Shown: positions 29,754-38,525 of the stretch, piece by piece
Position numbering within the stretch: the first letter of the stretch is position 1
Layout of the letters: every line of letters begins with the position of its first letter
Origin: Lachnospiraceae bacterium
GTDB lineage: Bacteria; Bacillota; Clostridia; Lachnospirales; Lachnospiraceae
NCBI GenBank assembly: GCA_017617545.1
Contig: JAFZVZ010000009.1
Location: forward strand, 1 to 50,575
Direction: 5' to 3'
Length of the DNA stretch: 50,575 nt
The notes under the pieces: generated by a model
Told to the model about the DNA's origin: nothing
The model's input: the letters and a program-made list of their open reading frames with translations, nothing else
The model's database searches: none
Position numbers and translations under genes: made by a program

Positions 29754-32711
29754 ATGACAAATCTTGAGAATTTTACGTGTGAGGGATATGAGCGGGGCGA
29801 GTACCGCCACCTTCCGGACATCGGTGCGGACGGTCTTGTGTTGAAGCATAAAAAGAGCGGTGCCCGCGTCATTCTCCTCGCGAACGACGATCCGAACAAG
29901 ATGTTCGGCATCGCCTTCCGCACCACGCCGACGAACAGCACGGGCGTGCCGCATATCCTGGAGCATTCGGTGCTGTGCGGCTCCGAGAAATTTCCCGTGA
30001 AGGACCCGTTCACCGAGATGGACAAGGGGTCGCTCCGCACATTTATCAACGCGTTTACCTCGTCCACATGGACCTGCTATCCCTGCTCCAGCTGCAACGA
30101 CAAGGATTTTAAGAATCTGGTCAACGTCTACATGGATGCCGTGCTGCATCCGCTGATCTACAAGAGAAAAGAGATCTTCCTCCAGGAGGGCTGGCACTAT
30201 GAGTTGGAGAGCCCCGAGGCGGAGCTCGGCGTCAACGGCATCGTGTACAGCGAGATGAAGGGAGCATTTTCCAATCCCGACCGAAGCGCGTACCGCGTGC
30301 TCCGTGAGGCGATGTACCCGGATACGACCTACGGCGTGGAGTCCGGCGGCGACCCGAAGGTGATCCCCGAGCTTTCCTACGAGGAGTTTCTCGAGTTCCA
30401 CCGCACCTACTATTCGCCGGCCAACAGCTACATTTATCTCTACGGAAACGCGGACATGGGCGACATGCTCACCTTTATCGACCGCGAGTATCTCTCCGGG
30501 TTCGATGTCATTCCGGTGGATTCCGAGATCGGAACGCAGAAACCCTTCGGGTTCAAGCGCGTGGAGGGGACCTATCCGATCGGTGAGGACGAGGAGGAGA
30601 AGGGCAGGACATATCTGGAGTACGCCGTGAAGGTGATCGACGGGATCGACCCGAAGAAGTCGGGCGCCTGGGACACGCTCTCCACGATCCTGTTCTCCAT
30701 GCCCGGTGCGCCGGTCAAGAAGGCGCTCATCGACGCCGGCATCGGAAGCGACGTGTCCGGCTACGTGAATTCGGATCTTCGCCAGCCGATGGTCGTGATC
30801 ACGGCGCGTGAGGCGGATGCCGATCAGGCGGACCGCTTCCTCGAGATCATCCGCGATACGATCGCAGGGGTGATCAAGGAGGGCGTCAATAAGCACGCCG
30901 TTGAGGCGCTTCTCAACCGCGCGGAGTTTAACTACCGCTCGACGGATTTCGGCGGTGAGCCGAGAGGCATCTACTACGCGATGAACTCGCTCTCCACATA
31001 CTTGATGGATGAGAACCGGCCGTTTGACGGGCTGGATCTCGGCTGGGTGTACAACGAGCTTCGCAAGGAGCTTGATACCGGATACTTTGAGCAGCTGCTG
31101 CAGGAATTCCTCGACGGGGATCATTCGGTGCTCGCCGTCGTGAAGCCCGAGAAGGGACTTGAGACGAAGCAGCAGAAGGAACTCGCCGCAAAACTCGCCG
31201 CGAAGAAGGCGGCGATGAGCGAGGAGGAGATTGCCGCGCTTGTGGCGGAGACAGCCGCGCTCAAGGAGTTCCAGAACCGCGTGGAGACCGAGGAGGAGCT
31301 CTCGTGCATCCCGTCCCTCACGCGTGAGGACATTAGCAAGGAGCCGCTCCCGCTGGAGTACACGGTGGAGAAGACGGAGGATGATGTCCCCGTGATCTTC
31401 GTCGACAATTTTACGGGCGGGATCACGTATATGCAGGCGCGGTTCGACGTGACCGACCTGCCGGAGGAGGAGCTTCCGTACCTCAAACTGTACGCGGAGA
31501 CCCTCAATGTGATGGACACGGAAAATTACACCTATCCGGAGTTCCAGAATGAATTGAACTTCTATACCGGAAGCCTGTCGCAGTTCCCGGAGGCAACCTC
31601 CGTGAAGGGCGAGCCGGGTGAGATGAAGGGCTTCCTGACCTGCGACCTGCGCGTCTTCAACGGCGGCGTTGCCAAGGGCCTGGAGCTTCTCTGGGAGGCT
31701 CTGTGGCGCACGAAGCACACAGACTATAAGCGCCTTCTCGAGATCATTTCCGAGCAGGCTTCGTACCTTCCGAACTCGCTTGTCTCGAGCGGAAGCCGCA
31801 CGGCCAACTGGGTTGCATTTTCCCAGTTCAGCACCCATGTGCGCTTCCGTCACTGGACGGCAGGCGAGGGCTACTACTCCTTCCTCCGCAAGTGGATCGA
31901 CAACTTCGATTCGATGAAGGAGGAGATCGTAGAGCACATGCAGAAGATCCGGCTGCACATTTTGCGCAAAAACCGCCTGTCCTTCGGCATCTCGACGGAC
32001 GCGGACGGTTACGCGAAAGCGCTTCCGGGGATCGAGCAGTTTATCACCGACCTGGCGACCGTGCCCGCGGAGGATCCGCTTGCCGATGTGGCGAAGCTGC
32101 CCCGCCTCGGTGGGTATCATTTTGCGAAGAAAAATGAAGTGCTCACCTGCGCGGGTGCCGTGCAGTACAACGTGGCCGTCGGAAATGTGCGCGCCGCGGG
32201 GTACGAGTGCAGTGGTATCTACCGCGTTCTGGAGACGATCCTCTCGAGGGATTACCTGTGGACGAAGATCCGCGTTCTCGGCGGAGCGTACGGCGCGGGC
32301 TTCGGCGGGGATGCGATCTCGGGCAACATCTTCATGTCGACCTACCGGGATCCGAACCTGCGGGAATCCTACGAGGTGTTCAACGGCGCCGTGGATTACA
32401 TTGCAAAGCTGAACCTGAGCGACCGCGAGATCACGCGCTACATTATCGGAACGATCGCGGACATGGACAATCCGTTCACGCCTTCCACGGCGATGTATTC
32501 GGCGCTGAACCGCTACTACATCGGCATCACGAAGGAGGATGCGCAGTGCGACCGCGATGCTGTTCTCACGGTTACCAACGAGAAGCTGCGCGAGCTTGCG
32601 CCGGTGATCCGCGCCTGCCTGGCGCAGGGCTACCGCGCGTCGGTCGCGTCGGAGAGCAAGGCAAAGGAATGCGAGGATCTCTTCGATGTGCGGAGACCGC
32701 TTCGCGGGTGA
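29754..32711 (+). CDS. PreP-like M16C zinc metalloprotease
   Basis: An insulinase-family protease of about 985 residues, the size of the single-chain presequence protease type. The inverted zinc motif is HILEHSVLCGS (HxxEH), with the distal glutamate in VYSEMKGAFSNPDRSAYRVL. The second, inactive half, from about residue 500, closes the chamber (VPVIFVDNFTGGITYMQARFDVTDLPEEE). No signal peptide is seen, so it should be cytosolic and degrade small unfolded peptides. The ATG at 29754 is preferred because it begins just before the conserved domain; AAGGA lies 13 nt upstream, so the exact start is uncertain. It follows the cohesin gene by 58 nt and may be in its operon. Confidence 0.94.
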   Translation: MTNLENFTCEGYERGEYRHLPDIGADGLVLKHKKSGARVILLANDDPNKMFGIAFRTTPTNSTGVPHILEHSVLCGSEKFPVKDPFTEMDKGSLRTFINAFTSSTWTCYPCSSCNDKDFKNLVNVYMDAVLHPLIYKRKEIFLQEGWHYELESPEAELGVNGIVYSEMKGAFSNPDRSAYRVLREAMYPDTTYGVESGGDPKVIPELSYEEFLEFHRTYYSPANSYIYLYGNADMGDMLTFIDREYLSGFDVIPVDSEIGTQKPFGFKRVEGTYPIGEDEEEKGRTYLEYAVKVIDGIDPKKSGAWDTLSTILFSMPGAPVKKALIDAGIGSDVSGYVNSDLRQPMVVITAREADADQADRFLEIIRDTIAGVIKEGVNKHAVEALLNRAEFNYRSTDFGGEPRGIYYAMNSLSTYLMDENRPFDGLDLGWVYNELRKELDTGYFEQLLQEFLDGDHSVLAVVKPEKGLETKQQKELAAKLAAKKAAMSEEEIAALVAETAALKEFQNRVETEEELSCIPSLTREDISKEPLPLEYTVEKTEDDVPVIFVDNFTGGITYMQARFDVTDLPEEELPYLKLYAETLNVMDTENYTYPEFQNELNFYTGSLSQFPEATSVKGEPGEMKGFLTCDLRVFNGGVAKGLELLWEALWRTKHTDYKRLLEIISEQASYLPNSLVSSGSRTANWVAFSQFSTHVRFRHWTAGEGYYSFLRKWIDNFDSMKEEIVEHMQKIRLHILRKNRLSFGISTDADGYAKALPGIEQFITDLATVPAEDPLADVAKLPRLGGYHFAKKNEVLTCAGAVQYNVAVGNVRAAGYECSGIYRVLETILSRDYLWTKIRVLGGAYGAGFGGDAISGNIFMSTYRDPNLRESYEVFNGAVDYIAKLNLSDREITRYIIGTIADMDNPFTPSTAMYSALNRYYIGITKEDAQCDRDAVLTVTNEKLRELAPVIRACLAQGYRASVASESKAKECEDLFDVRRPLRG

Positions 32712-32807
32712 TGCGGAAGAGCATAGTGACATACGTATAATACCGACGGCAGTCGCGGTGCAAACTGCGGCTGCTGTCGCATGAAGAAAACAAAAGGAGT
32801 ACAGGAC

Positions 32808-33731
32808 ATGGAGCGCGGAAACGCGAACAACAAGGCCTTTCGCTCGGGTTTTGTCGCCCTGATCGGGCGCCCGAACGTGGGCAAATCCACTTTGATGAAC
32901 CAGCTGATCGGACAGAAGATCGCGATCACCTCGAACAAGCCGCAGACGACGAGGAACCAGATCCGCACGGTGTACACCGACGAGCGCGGACAGATCATCT
33001 TCCTCGACACGCCGGGCATTCACAAGGCACGCAACAAGCTGGGCGAATTCATGGCTGAGGTCACGGAAAATACGCTCCGCGACGTTGACCTGATCCTCTG
33101 GCTCGTCGAGCCGAGCGACTACATCGGCGCTGCCGAGCAGGCGATCATCGAGCGGCTCGCGAAGGTGAGGACGCCTGTGATGCTCGTCATCAACAAGATC
33201 GACAAGGTGAAGAAGGAGGAGATCCTCAAATTCATCGACGCCTACCGCAAAGCGCTTGATTTCGCGGCGATCGTGCCGGTGTCCGCGCTCAAGGGCGAGA
33301 ACACGGAGGATCTGACGGCGACGATCTTCACGTACTTGCCCGAAGGACCGCAGTACTACGACGCGGACACGATCACGGACCAGCCGGAGCGGCAGATCGC
33401 GGCGGAGCTGATCCGCGAGAAGGCGCTTCGCAACCTCGAGGACGAAATCCCGCATGGCGTCGCGGTGCTCATCGACCGCATGAAGGAGCGCGAGGGCGGC
33501 ACGCTGATCGACATCGACGCGACCATCGTCTGCGAGCGCGAGTCGCACAAGGGCATCATCATCGGCAAGCAGGGCTCGATGCTCAAGAAGATCGGCACGG
33601 AGGCGCGCCGCGACATCGAGATGATGACCGGCACGAAGATCAACTTAAAGCTCTGGGTGAAAGTGAAGGAGAACTGGCGCGACAGCGACATTCTCATCAA
33701 GAACTACGGCTATCGCGATCCGGAGGAGTAA
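32808..33731 (+). CDS. era: GTPase Era
   Basis: A 307-aa essential GTPase for 16S rRNA maturation and 30S assembly. G1 is GRPNVGKSTLMNQL, the effector region KPQTTRNQIR, G3 DTPGIHKA and G4 NKID; the C-terminal KH domain shows CERESHKGIIIGKQGSMLKKIGTEAR. The ATG at 32808 has AAAGGAG 8 nt upstream, better than the ATG at 32781. It precedes recO by 101 nt, the common era-recO arrangement. Confidence 0.98.
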   Translation: MERGNANNKAFRSGFVALIGRPNVGKSTLMNQLIGQKIAITSNKPQTTRNQIRTVYTDERGQIIFLDTPGIHKARNKLGEFMAEVTENTLRDVDLILWLVEPSDYIGAAEQAIIERLAKVRTPVMLVINKIDKVKKEEILKFIDAYRKALDFAAIVPVSALKGENTEDLTATIFTYLPEGPQYYDADTITDQPERQIAAELIREKALRNLEDEIPHGVAVLIDRMKEREGGTLIDIDATIVCERESHKGIIIGKQGSMLKKIGTEARRDIEMMTGTKINLKLWVKVKENWRDSDILIKNYGYRDPEE

Positions 33732-33832
33732 ACGGCTCCGACAGAGCGCTGTCCGCAGGAAACGGTATCCCGGATAACCGGGATGCGGACCATATAGTTA
33801 TCTAACGATCAACGACAGGAGGAAAGAAGCGC

Positions 33833-34627
33833 ATGACCGATCATCCGATTTTGCATGGCATCGTTCTTTCCTCGATGCCGATGGGCGAGTATGACAGAAG
33901 GCTGTCCGTTCTGACGAAGGAACGGGGGCGCATCTCGGCGTTCGCCAAGGGTGCGCAGCGGCCGAAATCCGCGCTGGTGGCAGCGGCCCAGCCGTTTGTG
34001 ACCGGGGCATTTACCGTGGTCGAGGGGCGCAACTCCTACACGGTGATCCGCGCCGAGGTGAACAATTATTTTACGGAGCTTCGGAGCGATTTTGACAAGA
34101 CCTGTTACGGGGTATACTTCTGCGAGCTCGCGGAGTTCGCGACGGAGGAATATCTCGACGAGAGTGAGACGCTGCAGCTTCTGTACGCGGGGCTGCGGGC
34201 GCTCGCCAAGGGCGAGCCGGAGGCGCGGCTCGTCCGGGCGATCTATGAGATCAAGATCGCGTACACACGGGGCGAGGGACCGCAGGTCAACGAGTGCGTG
34301 CACTGTCACGACAAGAAAGGCCCGTTCGTGTTCCATGTGCCGTCGGGCGGATGTCTCTGCGGAAAATGCGCCGGCGAACTGTTCGACGAGGCCGGCCGCA
34401 AGGCGTACGAGCTGCGGACGCAGGCTGTGGCCGCGGGGTATTTCAACCTTGATGACTCGACCTGGTACGCGCTTCGGATCATCGCGTCGACACAGCCGTC
34501 GAAGCTGTTTTCATTTTCCGTGAGCGACGAGGTTCTTACGGAGCTACGCGCGGTAACGGCAGCCTGGTACGCCGAGCATGTGGACCACACGTTCCGCAGT
34601 GCGGAGATGCTCGCGGAAGTGGAATAA
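33833..34627 (+). CDS. recO: DNA repair protein RecO
   Basis: A 264-aa recombination mediator that anneals single strands and helps load RecA with RecR. The N-terminal OB-fold (GIVLSSMPMGEYDRRLSVLTKERGRISAFAKGA) is followed by a helical region and a zinc finger: CVHCHDKKGPFVFHVPSGGCLCGKC, four cysteines in CxxC-x15-CxxC-like spacing. Length is normal. AGGAGG precedes the ATG. It follows era with a small hairpin (TATCCCGG / CCGGGATG, about 33767-33784) between the genes. Confidence 0.96.
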   Translation: MTDHPILHGIVLSSMPMGEYDRRLSVLTKERGRISAFAKGAQRPKSALVAAAQPFVTGAFTVVEGRNSYTVIRAEVNNYFTELRSDFDKTCYGVYFCELAEFATEEYLDESETLQLLYAGLRALAKGEPEARLVRAIYEIKIAYTRGEGPQVNECVHCHDKKGPFVFHVPSGGCLCGKCAGELFDEAGRKAYELRTQAVAAGYFNLDDSTWYALRIIASTQPSKLFSFSVSDEVLTELRAVTAAWYAEHVDHTFRSAEMLAEVE

Positions 34628-34678
34628 CGGGGGGATTTTTGCAGGCCTTCGACAGAAGGTTATTGAGAGGGGATACGG

Positions 34679-36514
34679 ATGAAGGTTTTCGGGGGACAAC
34701 GGAGGAACGGCTGTGGCCGGAGGACTGTGTTCGGCAGGATTGCGGTGTACGCGGCGCTGCCGGCGTTGATCATGCTTCTGATCGCGCTGTATGCGGCGGG
34801 GGCGGACCGGGCGAACGCGGCAGGCAGCCGGAAGAGAGACGCGGAAGCTGTCTCACTCGCCGTCACGGTGAAAAATAAGGACGGCAGCAAGCAGAGCAAG
34901 CTGCGCGACAACTCCAACAAGACGCGCGAGAAATACAAAAAAGGTGAGGTTCTCACTGTATCATCGGAACAGCCGATGTACGGCGTTTATATCCGCTGGG
35001 GATCGACGGTCTCCCCGTACACGCTTCACTATAACGAGCAGACGGAGAAGCACGGCGAGAACGGGTTTCTGCACGACTATGTCGCGCTCGCGGAACCGGC
35101 GACGAGCGTGGAGATCCGGATCGAGAAAGACGTTTACGTGAGTGAGATCGAGGCATTTTCCGAAGGAACACTTCCCTCGTACGTGCAGGTGTGGAAGCCG
35201 GCGCTGAAGGAGGCGGATATCCTGGTCTTCTCGACGCACGCGGACGATGAGATCCTCTTCATGGGCGGCGTGCTCGCGCAGTACGGCGGGCAGGAGAAGC
35301 GCAAGGTGCAGGTCGCGTACATGTGCGAGTTCTGGTCCACGGAGCCCGTGCGCGAGCATGAGAAGCTCGACGGCCTGTGGGCGAGCGGCATCCGCAACTA
35401 CCCGGTCTGCATGAACTATTACGATTATTATTCAAAGACGCTCGACAAAGCCAAGACGCAGTATGATATCAAGAAACTCACGAAGAGCGTGTGCGAGGTG
35501 GTGCGCCGCTTCAAGCCGCTCGTCATCGTGACGCACGACATCAAGGGCGAGTACGGACACGGCGGGCACATGATCCTGAACGCGGCGGTGCAGGAAGTGA
35601 TCGCGCACTCGATGGAGGCGGATTTTCAGCCGGAGTCGGCGGAAAAGTACGGAACCTGGGATGTGCCGAAGACATACTTCCATCTCTATGGGGACAATAA
35701 GCTCCGCCTGAACATGCGCGTACCGCTCTCGGAGTTCGGCGGCAAGACGGCCCTGGAGGTTGCGACGGAGGCCTACAAAAAGCACGAGTCGCAGCAAGGA
35801 TACTGGTTCTACGTCTCGGACGATTACGAGTACAGTGTTGCGGATTTCGGCCTGTTCCGCACGAAGGTCGGCAAGGACAGCGGGAACGATATGATGGAAA
35901 ATGTGTCGCGGTCGAAGGCGCAGGAGATTAACTCGCCGACGCCGACCCCGACGGAGGAGCCAACGCCTGAGGTGACGGTAGAACCTGTGGATACGCCGAC
36001 GCCGGAAGTGACAGGGGAGCCCGCGGACACGCCTACACCGGAAGTGACGGGAGAGCCTGCGGATACGCCGACACCCGAGGTGACGGAGGAACCGACACCG
36101 ACGCCGACGAATACCCCAACGCCGACGAATACCCCAACGCCGACGAACACGCCGACGCCGACGAATACGCCGACACCGACCAACACGCCGACGCCGAAAC
36201 CAACCAAGACACCGACGCCGACGAACACACCGACACCGACCAACACGCCGACGCCGACGAACACGCCGACGCCGACGAACACGCCGACACCGACGAACAC
36301 ACCGACACCGATGAACACACCGGTACCGACCGATACACCGACACCGGTGCCGACGGCAGTTCCGACGGCTGCGGATGGCAAGGCTCCCGGAGACGGCAGC
36401 GATGGCAACGCACTTCTCTACGCGATCCCGATCGCGGGTATGGCTGCGGTTGCGGCGGCAGGAGGAATCGTGTGGTACCGGAGAAGAAAGAGCGGGACGC
36501 GGAACGACGAATAA
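34679..36514 (+). CDS. Surface PIG-L/LmbE-type deacetylase with TPTPTN repeats
   Basis: A 611-aa exported protein. An N-terminal hydrophobic segment (about 21-44) is a signal or anchor. Residues 58-165 look like a discoidin-type beta sandwich. The catalytic domain (about 179-395) has the PIG-L motif in variant form, [13 protein letters not shown], with H187, D189, D190 and E191, and the second histidine site EYGHGGH (H294, H297). The family removes N-acetyl groups from GlcNAc conjugates with zinc. Residues 420-563 are almost pure Pro/Thr repeats that would span the wall, and a transmembrane helix (579-600) with RRRK anchors the C-terminus. AGAGGGG lies 6 nt before the ATG. Substrate unknown; a wall polymer or glycolipid is plausible given nearby wall genes. 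Confidence 0.9.
   Translation: MKVFGGQRRNGCGRRTVFGRIAVYAALPALIMLLIALYAAGADRANAAGSRKRDAEAVSLAVTVKNKDGSKQSKLRDNSNKTREKYKKGEVLTVSSEQPMYGVYIRWGSTVSPYTLHYNEQTEKHGENGFLHDYVALAEPATSVEIRIEKDVYVSEIEAFSEGTLPSYVQVWKPALKEADILVFSTHADDEILFMGGVLAQYGGQEKRKVQVAYMCEFWSTEPVREHEKLDGLWASGIRNYPVCMNYYDYYSKTLDKAKTQYDIKKLTKSVCEVVRRFKPLVIVTHDIKGEYGHGGHMILNAAVQEVIAHSMEADFQPESAEKYGTWDVPKTYFHLYGDNKLRLNMRVPLSEFGGKTALEVATEAYKKHESQQGYWFYVSDDYEYSVADFGLFRTKVGKDSGNDMMENVSRSKAQEINSPTPTPTEEPTPEVTVEPVDTPTPEVTGEPADTPTPEVTGEPADTPTPEVTEEPTPTPTNTPTPTNTPTPTNTPTPTNTPTPTNTPTPKPTKTPTPTNTPTPTNTPTPTNTPTPTNTPTPTNTPTPMNTPVPTDTPTPVPTAVPTAADGKAPGDGSDGNALLYAIPIAGMAAVAAAGGIVWYRRRKSGTRNDE
35936..36367 (+). repeat. Tandem repeats encoding Pro/Thr-rich stalk
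   Basis: About 430 bp of tandem repeats inside the deacetylase gene. First come three 12-residue units ([12 protein letters not shown]), then about twelve 18-bp units encoding TPTPTN (consensus ACNCCGACGCCGACGAAT). Such arrays change length by slippage, in whole codons. Confidence 0.92.
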
Positions 36515-36572
36515 AGAGCATTTCATTTTACGAAAAAAATAAAACAAAAACGGTAACCTACGGAGGAAACAC

Positions 36573-37499
36573 ATGGCAGACAAAATGAGCAAGAACCCGA
36601 TCATCACCTCGATCTACACGGCGGATCCCGCGCCGATGGTGCACGACGGCGTGCTGTACCTGTACACGACGCACGATGAGGACAAGCTGATCAACGATTT
36701 CTACACGATGTTTGACTGGAGATGCTACTCCACGACGGACATGGTGAACTGGACCGACCACGGCAAGATTTTCGGTCTCGACGACATCGAGTGGGCGGAT
36801 GACCGCGCGTGGGCGCCGCAGTGCATCGCGCGCAACGGCAAATTCTACCTGTACTGCCCGGTGCATAAGATTAACGGCGGCATGGCGATCGCGGTGGGTG
36901 TTTCGGACAGCCCGACCGGTCCGTTCAAGGATCTCGGATACCCGCTCGTGGACGAGGGCGACTGGAACGACATCGACCCGACCGTATTTATCGACGACGA
37001 CGGACAGGCGTACCTGTACTTCGGCAACCCGGAGCTCCGCTATGTGCTCCTCAACGAGGACATGATCTCGATCGATGAGAGCGTCGGTGTGCAGAAGATC
37101 CCGATGACTGTCGAGTCGTTCGGCAAGGGCAGCCACATGACCGGTACGACGTACGGCGAGGGACCGTGGTTCTACAAGAGAAACGGACTGTACTACATGG
37201 TGTTCGCGGGCTTCGCTGAGGGCGAGCGCCGCAACGAGCACTTCGGCTACGCGACGTCGGAAGGCCCGACCGGTCCGTGGGTGTACCGCGGCGTCCTGAT
37301 GGAGGAGGGTCCGTGCTTCACGAACCATCCCGGACTTTGCGATTACAAGGGTCACTCGTACCTGTTCTACCACACGGACGAGCTGCCGGGCGGCAGCCTG
37401 TTCCACCGCTCCGTGTGCGTGGCGGAGTTCACGTACAATGAGGACGGCACGATCGACACGATCTCCAAGTGTGACGGCGTGAAGGGCATCGAAGAATAG
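36573..37499 (+). CDS. Family GH43-like glycoside hydrolase
   Basis: A 308-aa five-bladed beta-propeller glycosidase without signal peptide, so cytosolic. The three GH43 acids are visible: general base D18 (YTADPAPMVHDG), the pKa modulator D135 (WNDIDPTVFIDDDG) and general acid E196 (TYGEGPWFYK). Typical activities are beta-xylosidase and alpha-arabinofuranosidase on short plant oligosaccharides that have been imported. No sugar transporter or other glycosidase is adjacent. GGAGG lies 7 nt upstream of the ATG, and a terminator follows. Substrate is inferred only from the family. Confidence 0.94.
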   Translation: MADKMSKNPIITSIYTADPAPMVHDGVLYLYTTHDEDKLINDFYTMFDWRCYSTTDMVNWTDHGKIFGLDDIEWADDRAWAPQCIARNGKFYLYCPVHKINGGMAIAVGVSDSPTGPFKDLGYPLVDEGDWNDIDPTVFIDDDGQAYLYFGNPELRYVLLNEDMISIDESVGVQKIPMTVESFGKGSHMTGTTYGEGPWFYKRNGLYYMVFAGFAEGERRNEHFGYATSEGPTGPWVYRGVLMEEGPCFTNHPGLCDYKGHSYLFYHTDELPGGSLFHRSVCVAEFTYNEDGTIDTISKCDGVKGIEE

Positions 37500-37523
37500 A
37501 ATTTGCCAGCTCGAATAACACAA

Positions 37524-37562
37524 AAAAGCACCCGACGGTAACACAGATCGTCGAGTGCTTTT
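37524..37562 (+). terminator. Terminator of the GH43 gene, shared with higBA
   Basis: Stem AAAAGCAC-cc-GACG (37524-37537) / CGTC-ga-GTGCTTTT (37549-37562) with A and T runs on both sides, so it can work in both directions. Confidence 0.85.
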
Positions 37563-37583
37563 GTTTATGGACTATTGACAGGT

Positions 37584-37877
37584 TTACTGGATCATATGCT
37601 TCGGGACGAACTCGATTCGAAGCGTCATATCCATTGCCTCGGCAAGTCTTTGTAATGTTCGAACGGAAGGGTTTCCCTTACCGCGTTCAAGTTTGCTGAT
37701 GTCGCCTTGGGCAATCCCAGTCACCTCGGAAAGTGCCTTTTGGGTGAGACCGGATTTGTGTCTTGCGTCAATCATGGCCTGTATTAAGGCACGCTCCGGT
37801 TGGAGCGCATCGAACTCCTTGCGAAATTCCGGATCTTTCAGTTGTTCGTTCAGAAAATCATCAAAACGATTACTCAT
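37584..37877 (-). CDS. higA: HigA-type antitoxin
   Basis: A 97-aa helix-turn-helix antitoxin. The N-terminal 30 residues are the toxin-contacting tail; the XRE domain is ARHKSGLTQKALSEVTGIAQGDISKLERGKGNPSVRTLQRLAEAM. It overlaps the upstream toxin gene by 8 nt and has its ribosome site (AAAGGAG, 7 nt from the ATG) inside it. The toxin-first order is diagnostic of higBA. It should bind the palindrome at 38251-38272 and repress the operon. Confidence 0.92.
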   Translation of the reverse strand: MSNRFDDFLNEQLKDPEFRKEFDALQPERALIQAMIDARHKSGLTQKALSEVTGIAQGDISKLERGKGNPSVRTLQRLAEAMDMTLRIEFVPKHMIQ

Positions 37878-38232
37878 TTTCGGACTCCTTTCTTGCTAGG
37901 TAATCGGATCGGTAGCGTCGTGCGCGTTCGAGTTCCTCTGTTGGCGTCTTACGAGATTTCTTTACAAAGCCGTTAGTCAACACAATGTGTCGTCCATAGT
38001 AAAAGAAATACAGAATGCGTGCAGCGTCGTTGCCCAAAGAAGTTCTTAATTCAAAAATCTGCTTACCCAGTGGTTTGGAATACGGCTCACGGAGATCATT
38101 TCCGTTTTCTTCTAGTGCAAGAATGACGTTAGTCATCTTTGCGCGCATTTTTGTATTCAGACTGATCAGAAAATCACGCGCCGGCTGTTCGCCGCTTTCC
38201 GTTTCATAAAACTCTACGATAAATTTGCTCAT
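37870..38232 (-). CDS. higB: HigB/RelE-type toxin
   Basis: A 120-aa toxin of the phage Gp49-like HigB family in the RelE/ParE fold. The core is PLGKQIFELRTSLGNDAARILYFFYYGRHIVLTNGFVKKSRKTP, with the basic LR...R and K/R-rich C-terminal helix that enter the ribosomal A site in this family, which cleaves mRNA at translating ribosomes. The ATG follows AAGGGG by 8 nt. The operon is flanked by housekeeping genes (GH43, glyQS) and is somewhat AT-richer than they are, as expected for a mobile pair. Confidence 0.92.
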   Translation of the reverse strand: MSKFIVEFYETESGEQPARDFLISLNTKMRAKMTNVILALEENGNDLREPYSKPLGKQIFELRTSLGNDAARILYFFYYGRHIVLTNGFVKKSRKTPTEELERARRYRSDYLARKESENE

Positions 38233-38248
38233 GTCTGGTTCCCCTTCA

Positions 38249-38277
38249 AGAATATAGGATAATACCTATATTGTCAA
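38249..38277 (-). promoter_or_regulatory. higBA promoter with palindromic operator
   Basis: Minus strand TTGACA (plus 38272-38277), 17 nt, TATTCT (plus 38249-38254). The spacer contains the perfect inverted repeat AATATAGG-N6-CCTATATT (38251-38272), overlapping both boxes, the natural HigA binding site. Confidence 0.88.
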
Positions 38278-38463
38278 TCTTTTTTTGTTGGGAATCGTAT
38301 CAGATACAGATAGGGAAATCTATTGACTTCTTACCCGAAAAATGAGGATGAGATTTGACGACAATGCAGGAAAAACGTTACGTAAAACGGAAATGTTGCA
38401 CAATCGGATAGAGAAGTATTTGTCGATTTTGCTGTGAGGAGAGTTCGGTAATCTTGTTGGCAC

Positions 38464-38492
38464 TTGACATTGAAGTACTTCAAGGATAATAT
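38464..38492 (+). promoter_or_regulatory. Promoter of glyQS with a palindromic spacer
   Basis: TTGACA (38464-38469), 17 nt, TAATAT (38487-38492). The spacer starts with a perfect 14-bp palindrome TTGAAGTACTTCAA (38470-38483). No T-box leader fits in the 30 nt before the gene. The preceding 38280-38460 is AT-rich; I see nothing else in it. Confidence 0.82.
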
Positions 38493-38525
38493 AGGAAGGC
38501 AAATAACGAAACGAGGTACAACTCT

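Noticed and set aside
29658-33548. Very long open frame on the minus strand, 1296 codons
   Set aside because: It is a mirror of the M16C protease and era genes, produced by the GC-rich codon pattern. It has an Arg/His/Leu-rich composition and no recognisable domain.
35936-36367. CRISPR-like array
   Set aside because: The units are 18 bp without unique spacers and encode TPTPTN in the frame of the deacetylase.
38278-38525. T-box or glycine-sensing leader upstream of glyQS
   Set aside because: The promoter at 38464-38492 leaves only about 30 nt before the start codon; no T-box sequence or antiterminator is present.
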